Assembly (NCBI GenBank): GCA_028275075.1
Contig: JAQCNK010000054.1
Location: forward strand, 1 to 15,622
DNA: 15,622 nt
Origin: Haloarcula sp.
GTDB taxonomy: Archaea > Halobacteriota > Halobacteria > Halobacteriales > Haloarculaceae
Direction of reading: 5' to 3'
Below, in pieces: positions 1 through 6,722 of this stretch; the stretch's first letter is position 1, and each line of letters starts with the position of its first letter. The position numbers and the translations under genes are program-made. Below the pieces are notes generated by a model. The model did not search any database and was not told the DNA's origin. It was given only the letters and a program-made list of their open reading frames with translations.

Positions 1-234
1 GTCTCGCCCGGTCCGGCAGACAGCAGTGACGGCCAGATCGACTACGCGGCCGACGCACAGCTGGACGGTCTCAGCGTCGTTGCTAGCTCGGTGATGGCGG
101 CCAACGGGACGCCAGCACCGAGCCCGACAGCGACGCAGGTCGGGAGCTCTGGTGGCAGCGGCCCCGGTTTCGGCGCCATCGGGGCCCTTGTCGCGCTGGC
201 GGCGGCTGGGCTGCTGGTCGGCCGCCACGGCTGA
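1..234 (+). CDS. C-terminal end of a PGF-CTERM surface protein (partial)
   Basis: The frame is open from the first base to TGA at 232-234, giving 77 residues; the start lies outside the window. The visible part has an Asp/Ala-rich stretch, a Pro/Ser/Thr linker (TPAPSPTATQ) and a Gly/Ser run. It then carries the tripartite PGF-CTERM tail: the motif PGF, a hydrophobic helix (GAIGALVALAAAGLLVG), and a short basic end (RHG). In haloarchaea such tails are processed by archaeosortase A and the protein is lipid-anchored at the cell surface; that role is family knowledge. The function of the missing ectodomain cannot be told. A 30-bp repeat begins at the last base of the stop codon. Confidence 0.85.
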   Translation, partial: VSPGPADSSDGQIDYAADAQLDGLSVVASSVMAANGTPAPSPTATQVGSSGGSGPGFGAIGALVALAAAGLLVGRHG

Positions 235-263
235 TACTGTTGGCTGTACGTACGTGGAGATAT
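234..263. repeat. Half copy of foldback family II
   Basis: These 30 bases are identical to 13166-13195, the left arm of the family II foldback element in the dead lipoprotein gene. Beyond 263 only patchy similarity continues (TCGACACCC against TCGGCGCCC once the nested MITE at the other copy is removed). No matching right arm is visible before argG. I read it as a decayed or truncated element lying against the 3' end of the PGF-CTERM gene. Confidence 0.7.
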
Positions 264-583
264 TCGACACCCAGGTAGTCACTCACCCACATAGAGAACG
301 GGAACGTAACACACGCTCTTTCTAACTCGGAAACTATTAGTACGCGACCCTCAGTAGTCGCTGATACATGATGCGGACCACCGACAGTGGGGCCCTCGCG
401 GCTGTCAGCCCCGGGTCCGCTTCGCTCTCGACGCGAGTCCGTAACCGACGGCGGGCCCTCCGTTAGGCCCACTACTCCCTCTCCTCACGACGGTACGATT
501 CGTTCCCAAGCACCGCCGGTCGGCTGTCCGGCGCGTCAGCACAAACCGACAGTCACACCACGGTAACTTACGACTACACACTC
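235..583. other. Non-coding gap before argG
   Basis: No convincing gene is seen; the only long reading frame here is on the - strand, runs back into the PGF-CTERM coding end and has no family features. The gap holds the half repeat at 234-263, an AT-rich patch around 331-341 (AAACTATTAGT) that could be a distal promoter, and a strongly self-complementary stretch at 373-420. A weak AT-rich site, TAACTTA at 564-570, is too close to the argG start to be a normal TATA box for a leaderless transcript (centre about 17 nt upstream). Confidence 0.5.
373..420. other. Self-complementary block in the argG leader
   Basis: GCGGACC at 373-379 pairs with GGTCCGC at 414-420, and inside it GACAG (383-387) pairs with CTGTC (402-406). 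A competing pairing exists between the GGGGC at 389-393 and the GCCCC at 408-412. If transcription begins near 363, downstream of the AT-rich patch at 331-341, this would be a structured 5' leader of argG. High local GC makes chance pairing likely, so this is only a candidate. Confidence 0.3.
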
Positions 584-1831
584 ATGACAGACGAAAACGG
601 AACTGTCGCGCTCGCCTTCTCGGGTGGGCTCGACACCACGGTCTGCGTATCGCTGCTCAAAGAGGAGTACGGCTACGATGAAGTCATCGGCGTCACGGTC
701 GACGTGGGCCAGCCCGACTACGAGTTCGAGGAAGCCGAAGAGACCGCTGAGGCGCTCGGTGTCGAGCAGTACGTCGTCGACGCGAAAGCGGAGTTCGCCG
801 ATCTCTGTCTCAAAGCGGTCAAGGCAAACGCCGATTACCAGGGGTATCCGCTTGGGACTGCGCTGGCCCGCCCGGTTATCGCGAAGGCAATCCTTTCAGT
901 TGCCGAGGAAGAGGGCTGTGACGGCATCGCGCACGGCTGTACCGGCAAGGGCAACGACCAGCTGCGCTTCGAGGCTATCTGGCGCGACTCCGACCTTGCG
1001 GTCACCGCCCCCGTTCGCGAACTCGGTCTGACCCGAGAGTGGGAAAACGAGTACGCCCGCGAGCAGGGTCTGCCCGTCGAGGGTGGCGACGGCGGTCGCT
1101 ACTCCATCGACACGAACCTCTGGAGCCGCTCCATCGAGGGCTCCGAACTCGAAGACCCGAGCACGATTCCCTCCGACGACATCTACAAGTGGACCGAGAA
1201 CCCCTCGGCCAAGGAGCCCGAACTCGTCGAGGTTACCTTCGAGGACGGCGAGCCCGTCGCTCTCGACGGCGAAGATCTGGACTCGGTCGAGCTGGTCGAA
1301 CAGCTCAACGAACAGGCCGGCGCCCACGGCGTCGGTCGCACCGATATGATGGAAGACCGCATGCTCGGGCTCAAGGTGCGCGAGAACTACGAGCACCCCG
1401 CCGCGACCGTCCTCCTCACCGCACACGAGGCCCTCGAAGGGCTCGTACTCACACAGGAAGAGCGCCAGTTCAAGGCCCAGGTCGACCAGCAGTGGTCCCA
1501 GAAGGCCTACGAGGGACTCGTCGACGCGCCTTTGACCGGCGCGCTCGAAGCCTTCATCGACGACACGAACGAGCGCGTGACAGGGACTGTTACCGTGAAA
1601 CTCGAAGCCGGCCACTGCCGGCCGGTCTCGCGCGAATCGGAGTACGCCGTGTACAGCGAATCGGCGGCTTCGTTCAACGAGGAGGCGATCACCGGCGGCA
1701 TCACCCAGCAGGACGCGACTGGCGTCGCGAAGTACCACGGCTTCCAGTCCCGCCTCGCGAACGACATCCTCGAGGACGCAAAGCAAGGCAAGACCGCGGC
1801 CGACGGGTCAGGCAACGCGTCGGAGGAATAA
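584..1831 (+). CDS. argG: Argininosuccinate synthase
   Basis: Joins citrulline and aspartate with ATP to argininosuccinate, the penultimate cytosolic step of arginine synthesis. The protein has 415 residues, close to the usual 400-450. The N-type ATP pyrophosphatase loop AFSGGLDTT lies at residues 11-19, and the conserved HGCTGKGNDQLRFE block at 117-130 is intact. The start is the first ATG of the frame, in front of the expected short N-terminus; there is no clear Shine-Dalgarno site. The C-terminus is a short acidic/Gly/Ser tail. argH follows after 4 nt, so the two are almost certainly cotranscribed. Identification is secure. Confidence 0.97.
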   Translation: MTDENGTVALAFSGGLDTTVCVSLLKEEYGYDEVIGVTVDVGQPDYEFEEAEETAEALGVEQYVVDAKAEFADLCLKAVKANADYQGYPLGTALARPVIAKAILSVAEEEGCDGIAHGCTGKGNDQLRFEAIWRDSDLAVTAPVRELGLTREWENEYAREQGLPVEGGDGGRYSIDTNLWSRSIEGSELEDPSTIPSDDIYKWTENPSAKEPELVEVTFEDGEPVALDGEDLDSVELVEQLNEQAGAHGVGRTDMMEDRMLGLKVRENYEHPAATVLLTAHEALEGLVLTQEERQFKAQVDQQWSQKAYEGLVDAPLTGALEAFIDDTNERVTGTVTVKLEAGHCRPVSRESEYAVYSESAASFNEEAITGGITQQDATGVAKYHGFQSRLANDILEDAKQGKTAADGSGNASEE

Positions 1832-1835
1832 ACCG

Positions 1836-3368
1836 ATGAGCGAGGAGCGCGAGGCCGACCATGGGGAGGCCTCGGAACGGGCAAGCGAGGCCGACCACGG
1901 GGAGGCCTTGGACGACGAGACGGCCGTCCGTCGCGACCGCTTCAGCGGCGGCCCCGCCCGCTCTTTCCTCTCCTCGCTGGCCGACGACGAGCGCATCTTC
2001 GGGGCTGATCTCGCCGTCGACCGCGCCCACGTCGTAATGCTGACCGAACAGGGTATCGTCGGAGCCGAGACGGCCGGCGAGATTCTGGCCGCCCTTGACG
2101 ATATCGAGAACGCCGGTCATGGCGCGCTTCCCGATGGTGAGGATGTCCACGAGGCCATCGAGAGCGCGGTCATCGACCGCGTCGGATCTGACGGCGGAAA
2201 GATGCACACCGCCCGCTCGCGCAACGACGAAGTGGCCGCCTGCATCCGATACCGCCTGCGCTCGGACGTGCTCGAACTCATCGAGCGGCTCGTCGGTGCG
2301 CGCGAACAGCTGCTCGATGTGGCTCGCGAACAGACCGAGACGGTAATGCCGGGCTATACGCATCTCCAGCCCGCCCAGCCGACGACAGTCGCCCACTGGC
2401 TCCTCTCCTACGAGCAGGCTCTACAGCGCGACACGGCTCGGCTCCTAGACGCGTACGTGCGCATCAACCAGAACCCGCTCGGGGCGGCAGCCTTCGCCGG
2501 GACGCCGTTCGACGTTGACCGCGAGCGCACGGCCGAACTGCTCGGCTTCGAAGGTGTGGCTGAGAACTCGATGGACGCCTCGGCGACCCGCGATTTCCTC
2601 GTCGAAACCACAAGCGCTGTGGCCGCGCTGGCGACGACGCTGTCGCAACTCGCGGAGGATGTCGTCGTCATGGCCAGTAAGGGCCACGTCGAACTCGACA
2701 ACGACTACGCCTCGACGAGTTCGATCATGCCCCAGAAAAAGAACCCGGACACACTCGAACTCGTTCGGGGACGCACCGGCGACGCGACTGCCGGCCTCAA
2801 CGGCCTCCTGACCAACCTCAAGGGCCAGCCCCGCGCGTACAACCGCGATCTGCAGCGCGCGGGTCGCCACGCCTGGGACGCCATCGATAGCGTCACCGAC
2901 AGCGTGGAAGTCGCAGCCGGCGCCGTGGCGACCGCTGACTGGCCTGCCGAGCGGCTGGCGGCTGCCGCGACCGAAGGGTTCGCGACAGCGACCGGCGTCG
3001 CGGACCTGTTGGCGATGGCCGGCGTGCCGTTCCGTACCGCTCACGAGATCGTCGCGGAGGTGGCGACCCAGTTGGCAGCCGATCAGCACGCTCCCGACTA
3101 TGACACGCTCTCGGCGGTCGCTGAAGACGTACTCGGTGACCCCCTCAACGACTATGTCGACCGCGAGGCCGTCGAGGCCGCGTTGAATCCCGCCGAGAGC
3201 GTCGCAATGCGGGACTCCCGTGGCGGGCCGGCGCCCGACGCCGTCGCCGAACAGCTCTCAGTTGCCGAGGACGTGGTGATGAGTCACAGTGATCGCCTCC
3301 AGGCAGCACAGACGGGTGTTGCCGACGCACAAGACCGTCTACAGACGGCGGTCGAAGCGTACGTCTGA
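1836..3368 (+). CDS. argH: Argininosuccinate lyase with repeated N-terminal extension
   Basis: Splits argininosuccinate into arginine and fumarate; cytosolic tetramer of the fumarase/aspartase superfamily. The 510 residues contain HTARSRND (124-131), GYTHLQPAQP (173-182, with the conserved His176) and the signature SSIMPQKKNP (295-304). A GGAGG at 1822-1826, 9 nt before the ATG, supports the start. The usual fold begins near residue 29 (DETAVRRDRFSGGPARS). Residues 5-28 are an odd acidic extension in which EADHGEA occurs twice, encoded by two 24-bp copies 36 bp apart. The core looks intact, so activity is expected. argG lies 4 nt upstream; the next operon starts after a promoter-bearing gap. 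Confidence 0.96.
   Translation: MSEEREADHGEASERASEADHGEALDDETAVRRDRFSGGPARSFLSSLADDERIFGADLAVDRAHVVMLTEQGIVGAETAGEILAALDDIENAGHGALPDGEDVHEAIESAVIDRVGSDGGKMHTARSRNDEVAACIRYRLRSDVLELIERLVGAREQLLDVAREQTETVMPGYTHLQPAQPTTVAHWLLSYEQALQRDTARLLDAYVRINQNPLGAAAFAGTPFDVDRERTAELLGFEGVAENSMDASATRDFLVETTSAVAALATTLSQLAEDVVVMASKGHVELDNDYASTSSIMPQKKNPDTLELVRGRTGDATAGLNGLLTNLKGQPRAYNRDLQRAGRHAWDAIDSVTDSVEVAAGAVATADWPAERLAAAATEGFATATGVADLLAMAGVPFRTAHEIVAEVATQLAADQHAPDYDTLSAVAEDVLGDPLNDYVDREAVEAALNPAESVAMRDSRGGPAPDAVAEQLSVAEDVVMSHSDRLQAAQTGVADAQDRLQTAVEAYV
1849..1908 (+). repeat. 36-bp-period duplication in the argH 5' end
   Basis: Two 24-bp copies, 1849-1872 and 1885-1908, differ at one base (T/C in the middle). 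Each has an AGGCC...GGCCT inverted pair, so each can fold. They encode READHGEA and SEADHGEA. The 16-mer at 1884-1899 recurs exactly at 7865-7880 in argE. Composition resembles the in-frame inserts of lysX and argB. Confidence 0.75.
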
Positions 3369-3529
3369 ACCGCGGTCTACCTGCTCAGAGATATACCAGA
3401 AAACTGATACAGAAATTGGGTACGAGCGGATTACGGGTTTCTGGAACCGTTAGTACAGCGTGTAAGTATATAATTTAATCTGATAGGTTCGGTGGTTTTA
3501 AGTATATACGGCCGCGAGAGAGCGGTACA
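3369..3529. promoter_or_regulatory. Promoter region of the lysW-argF operon
   Basis: This is the only long gap within the arginine cluster. TTTTAAGTATATA at 3496-3508 is a strong TATA box about 28 nt before the lysW ATG, as expected for a leaderless transcript. The decamer TAAGTATATA occurs twice, at 3463-3472 and 3499-3508, 36 bp apart. The upstream copy could be a second promoter or part of an operator. A GGAAC..GTTAGTACAGCG stretch at 3443-3460 resembles one at 329-346 in the argG gap. No hairpin-plus-T terminator for argH is seen. Confidence 0.65.
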
Positions 3530-3694
3530 ATGGCAGACTGCATCGAGTGTGGGGCGGCGGTCTCCCTGCACGACAGCCTCGAAGTCGGAGAGATCGTCGA
3601 CTGTTCCACCTGTGGCGCCGAACTCGAAGTCATCGCAACCGATCCCGTCGATCTCGACAGCGCCCCCGAGCTCGAAGAGGACTGGGGTGAGTGA
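3530..3694 (+). CDS. lysW: Amino-group carrier protein LysW
   Basis: A 54-residue protein short enough to be missed by automatic calling. Two zinc-type pairs are visible, C4-x2-C7 and C25-x2-C28, followed by an acidic tail ending in the diagnostic EDWGE. In this family the C-terminal Glu side chain is the point where glutamate (or alpha-aminoadipate) is attached by an isopeptide bond, protecting its amino group while it is converted. All partner enzymes (lysX, argC, argB, argD, argE) follow directly, so the carrier is complete and in context. The ATG lies about 28 nt after a good TATA box. Because argG, argH and argF flank the set, the substrate is inferred to be glutamate, for ornithine and arginine. 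Confidence 0.95.
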   Translation: MADCIECGAAVSLHDSLEVGEIVDCSTCGAELEVIATDPVDLDSAPELEEDWGE

Positions 3695-3757
3695 GGTAGT
3701 GGCGGTGGCGCGGCCGAACGACTGCCGTGACACCGTGACCGATACGAAACCAACAGC

Positions 3758-4738
3758 ATGAAAGTCGGACTCCTCTATTCGCGTATCCGCAAAGACGAGA
3801 AGCTCCTGCTCTCGGAACTGCGTGAACGCGACCACGACATCGCAAAGATAGACGTTCGCAAGCAGCAGTTTAACGTCAGCGAGGCCCCGGCGGTCTTCGA
3901 CGACCTCGATATCGTCGTCGACCGCTGTCTGTCGACCTCCCGAAGCGTGTACGCGACGAAGTTCGCGGCGGCCTACGACGTACCCGTCGTCAACGGGCCC
4001 GACGTGGCGGAGGTCTGTGCGGACAAAGTCAAGAACAGCCTCGCACTGGTAGAAGCCGGTGTCCCGACGCCGGACACCGACGTGGCCTTTACCAAAGATG
4101 CCGCCCTCGAATCTATCGAGGACTTCGGCTATCCGTGCGTGCTCAAGCCCGTCGTCGGCTCGTGGGGCCGCCTGATGGCGAAAATCGACTCCCGCGATGC
4201 CGCCGAAGCGATTCTAGAGCACAAGGCGACGCTGGGCCACTACGAGCACAAGGTCTTCTACGTGCAGGAGTTCGTCGACAAGCCGGGACGGGACATCCGC
4301 GTGCTGGCCGTCGACGGCGAGCCGGTCGCGGCGATGGTCCGCTCGTCGGACCACTGGCTCACCAACGCCGCGAAGGGTGCCGAGACCGACACCTTCGAAC
4401 TGGACGAGCGCGCGCTCGAACTGGTCGAGAAGGCAAGCGCGGCCGTCGGCGGCGGGCTGCTCGGTATCGACCTGATGGAAACAGGGGTGTCGCGCAGCGA
4501 CACCCAAGGGTCGAGCGGGGAGCGCGAGGCGGGGACCGCCTCGGATGCGAACGGCGACAGCCGTGAGCAAAGCGCCCCGCGAGACTACGAGTTCGAGGAC
4601 TACACGGTCCACGAGGTCAACCACACCGTCGAGTTCAAGGCCCTCAACGAGGTCAGCGGCGTGGACGTACCCAGCGAGGTCGTCGACTGGCTCGAATCGA
4701 AGGCACAAAGCGAGAGCGGCACAGAGACATCCACATGA
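3758..4738 (+). CDS. lysX: Glutamate-LysW ligase (LysX/ArgX), with in-frame insert
   Basis: ATP-grasp enzyme of the RimK/LysX family that links glutamate to the C-terminal Glu of LysW. The 326 residues show a pre-ATP-grasp N-terminus (MKVGLLYSRIRKDE), the nucleotide-binding KPVVGSWGR (130-138), YVQEFV (168-173), DIRV (179-182) and the metal-site block EVNHTVEFKALN near residues 286-297. Between GIDLMETG (236-243) and YTVHEVN a 35-40-residue low-complexity insert (about 244-281) separates two strands normally joined by a short turn. It lies in frame, in a loop, so function is probably kept. lysW ends 63 nt upstream; the stop overlaps the argC start by 4 nt (ATGA). Substrate is assigned from context. 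Confidence 0.93.
   Translation: MKVGLLYSRIRKDEKLLLSELRERDHDIAKIDVRKQQFNVSEAPAVFDDLDIVVDRCLSTSRSVYATKFAAAYDVPVVNGPDVAEVCADKVKNSLALVEAGVPTPDTDVAFTKDAALESIEDFGYPCVLKPVVGSWGRLMAKIDSRDAAEAILEHKATLGHYEHKVFYVQEFVDKPGRDIRVLAVDGEPVAAMVRSSDHWLTNAAKGAETDTFELDERALELVEKASAAVGGGLLGIDLMETGVSRSDTQGSSGEREAGTASDANGDSREQSAPRDYEFEDYTVHEVNHTVEFKALNEVSGVDVPSEVVDWLESKAQSESGTETST
4485..4585 (+). repeat. In-frame palindromic insert in lysX
   Basis: Three hairpins lie in series: GGGTGTCGC/GCGACACCC (4485-4505, 9 bp, 3-nt loop), GAGGCGG/CCGCCTC (4526-4542, loop GGA) and ACGGC/GCCGT (4551-4564, loop GACA). Bases 4524-4585 match 6273-6334 in argB at 57 of 62 positions, in the same reading frame (AGTASDANG-SREQ--PRD). 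The two genes are unrelated families, so the segment must have spread by copying or insertion. Confidence 0.85.
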
Positions 4739-5772
4739 CCTACTCCGCAAGCGTCGTCGGGGGAAGCGGTTTCACCGGCGGCGAGTTGCTTCGCCTCATC
4801 GACGGCCACCCGGAGCTCGAACTCACCCAGGCTACCAGCCGCTCGAAGACGAACAAGACGCTCGGTCACACACACCCGAACCTGCGCCACTCGGACCTGC
4901 GCTTTTCGGACCCGGCCGACCTAGAATCCGTGGACGTGCTGTTCGCGGCGACGCCACACGGCGTCTCGATGGAACAGATCGACGCCTTCCAAGATGCCGC
5001 CGACACCGTCGTCGACCTCTCGGCGGACTTCCGTCTCGATTCGGCGGCACAGTACGACGAGTGGTACGACGGGCACAGCCGCCCCGAACTGCTGGCCGAC
5101 TCGGAGTACGCGCTGCCGGAACTGAACCGCGCTCACTTGGCGGGCGCGGACCTCATCGCCTCGGGTGGCTGTAACGCCACGGCGACGATTCTGGGTCTGC
5201 TCCCCCTCTTCGAGCACGACATCCTGAGTGGTGACGAACAGATCGTCGTCGACGTGAAGGTCGGCTCCAGCGAGGGTGGCGCCGGCGGCGGCGAGGCCTC
5301 TTCCCACCCCGAGCGCTCGGGTGTCGTTCGCCCCTACGCCCCGACGGGACACCGCCACGAGGCCGAGATTCAGCAGTTCCTCGGCGTCGATGTTTCCTTT
5401 ACTGTCCACGCCGTCGACATGGTCCGGGGTGCCAGTGCGACCTGTCACGTCTTTCCCGACGGCCCCGTGTCCAAGGGTGACCTCTGGGGCGCGTATCGGG
5501 GCGAGTACGAAGACGAACCGTTCGTCGAACTCGTCTCCGGCGGCGGTGGCGTCTACCGTTACCCAGAACCGAAGGCGGTCGCGGGTACAAACCGCGCGGA
5601 GGTCGGCTTCGAGCTTGACCCCGGCAACAAGCGACTGGTCGTGTTCTCGGCCATTGACAACATGATGAAGGGGTCGGCCGGCCAGGCCGTCCACGCCGCC
5701 AACATCGCGCTCGGCATCGAGGAGACGGCGGGCCTGGAGTTCCAGGGACTCCACCCCGTCGGCGCACCGTAG
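4735..5772 (+). CDS. argC: LysW-glutamyl-phosphate reductase (ArgC/LysY family)
   Basis: NADPH-dependent reductase turning the carrier-bound gamma-glutamyl phosphate into the semialdehyde. The 345 residues are typical. The dinucleotide-binding start VVGGSGFTGGELLR (7-20) and the catalytic Cys146 in SGGCNATAT are plain, as is the conserved HRHEAEI block near residue 210. The ATG overlaps the lysX stop (ATGA), implying translational coupling. It belongs to the ArgC family used either with N-acetyl groups or with LysW; the adjacent lysW and lysX, and the lack of any argA or argJ gene in the window, favour the carrier-bound substrate. Confidence 0.95.
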   Translation: MTYSASVVGGSGFTGGELLRLIDGHPELELTQATSRSKTNKTLGHTHPNLRHSDLRFSDPADLESVDVLFAATPHGVSMEQIDAFQDAADTVVDLSADFRLDSAAQYDEWYDGHSRPELLADSEYALPELNRAHLAGADLIASGGCNATATILGLLPLFEHDILSGDEQIVVDVKVGSSEGGAGGGEASSHPERSGVVRPYAPTGHRHEAEIQQFLGVDVSFTVHAVDMVRGASATCHVFPDGPVSKGDLWGAYRGEYEDEPFVELVSGGGGVYRYPEPKAVAGTNRAEVGFELDPGNKRLVVFSAIDNMMKGSAGQAVHAANIALGIEETAGLEFQGLHPVGAP

Positions 5773-5788
5773 TAGCAGGTGGATTTTC

Positions 5789-6688
5789 ATGACAACAGTT
5801 ATCAAGGTAGGTGGCGCTCGTGCTGTCGACCCAGCAGGGGCGCTCGCAGATGTCGCATCACTCGTTTCTGACGGAGAGCAGGTCGTCGTGGTTCACGGCG
5901 GCTCCACCAAGATCGACGAGACGCTCGAACGGCTCGGTATCGAACCGGAGTACGTCGAGACACCCAGCGGTGTCGTTGGACGCTTTACTGACGAGACGAC
6001 GATGGAAGTGTTCGAGATGGCCTTTGGCCACCTCAACACCCAACTCGTCGCCGGCCTGCAGAGCGAGGGGGTTGACGCGGTTGGGCTCAACGGCGTCGAC
6101 GGCAAGCTACTCTATGGCCCTCGAAAGTCCGCGGTCCGCGTGGTCGAAGACGGCAAGAAGAAAATCAAGCGCGGCGACCACTCGGGCACCATCAAGCAGG
6201 TCAACGGCGACCTGCTCCGGTCGCTCCTCTCGGACGGCTACACGCCCGTCGCCGCGCCGCCCATGGCAGGTAGCGAGGCGGGAACCGCCTCGGATGCGAA
6301 CGGCGGTAGCCGTGAGCAAGGCGACCCGCGAGACAAAGACGACGGTGAGGTGATTCCCGTCAACACCGACGCCGACCGGTCGGCCGCCGCTATCGCGGGC
6401 GAACTCGATGCGACGCTCGTCCTGCTGACCGATGTCGCCGGCGTCTATGAGGAGCCTGACGACCCGGCGACGCTTATCGAATCGGTCGAGACGACGGCGG
6501 ACTGGGCAGCCCTCGAAGATGCCGCCGAGGGGTTCATGAGTCGGAAGATAATGGCCGCCCAAGAAGCGCTTACCGGTGGATCGCCAGAGGTCGTCGTCGC
6601 CGACGCCAACGCCGACACACCGATTCTGTCGGCGCTGGACGGTGACGGGACACATATCAAGGCCGGGGCTGTAACGGAGGAACAATGA
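5789..6688 (+). CDS. argB: LysW-glutamate kinase (ArgB/LysZ family), with in-frame insert
   Basis: Amino acid kinase fold enzyme that phosphorylates the gamma-carboxylate of carrier-bound glutamate. In its 299 residues, Lys6 with GG (VIKVGGA), VVHGGS (35-39), the NTDADRSAAAIA block (192-203) and Lys253 in SRKIMAA are the expected ATP and transition-state sites. AGGTGG about 9 nt before the ATG supports the start. Residues about 160-185 (between TPVAAPPMAG and GEVIPVNTDAD) are a low-complexity insert sharing AGTASDANG-SREQ--PRD with lysX; this position is normally a short hairpin loop. It follows argC by 16 nt. Confidence 0.94.
   Translation: MTTVIKVGGARAVDPAGALADVASLVSDGEQVVVVHGGSTKIDETLERLGIEPEYVETPSGVVGRFTDETTMEVFEMAFGHLNTQLVAGLQSEGVDAVGLNGVDGKLLYGPRKSAVRVVEDGKKKIKRGDHSGTIKQVNGDLLRSLLSDGYTPVAAPPMAGSEAGTASDANGGSREQGDPRDKDDGEVIPVNTDADRSAAAIAGELDATLVLLTDVAGVYEEPDDPATLIESVETTADWAALEDAAEGFMSRKIMAAQEALTGGSPEVVVADANADTPILSALDGDGTHIKAGAVTEEQ
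6273..6334 (+). repeat. In-frame palindromic insert in argB
   Basis: The unit is 57/62 identical to 4524-4585 in lysX. Both hairpins of the unit are conserved: GAGGCGG/CCGCCTC (6275-6291, loop GAA) and ACGGC/GCCGT (6300-6313, loop GGTA). Of the five differences, one is in the first loop and two in the second, and none breaks a stem. The 9-bp hairpin found upstream in the lysX copy is absent here. Confidence 0.85.
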
Positions 6689-6708
6689 TTGTGACAGACA
6701 CGACGACT

Positions 6709-6714
6709 GGAGGT
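6709..6714 (+). promoter_or_regulatory. Shine-Dalgarno site deciding the argD GTG start
   Basis: GGAGGT, complementary to the 3' end of haloarchaeal 16S rRNA, sits 8 nt before GTG at 6723. An ATG at 6685 is in another frame and gives only 13 codons before TGA at 6724-6726, so the GTG is the sensible argD start. Confidence 0.7.
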
Positions 6715-6722
6715 GCGTCGCT

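Noticed and set aside
83..472. Open frame on the - strand across the PGF-CTERM end and the argG gap
   Set aside because: It overlaps real coding sequence, is of low complexity, and has no promoter or family resemblance.
896..1786. Long open frame on the - strand inside argG (296 codons)
   Set aside because: It is antisense to a secure gene; GC-rich third positions commonly keep such shadow frames open, and the product has no family features. The same holds for 4921-5805, 8039-8842 and 8911-9756 on the - strand.
1849..1908. CRISPR-like repeats
   Set aside because: There are only two copies, in coding sequence, with a 12-bp spacing; no array or cas gene exists in the window.
4485..4585. lysX insert as an intein or frameshift
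   Set aside because: It is far too short for an intein, has no splicing motifs, and the frame is kept on both sides.
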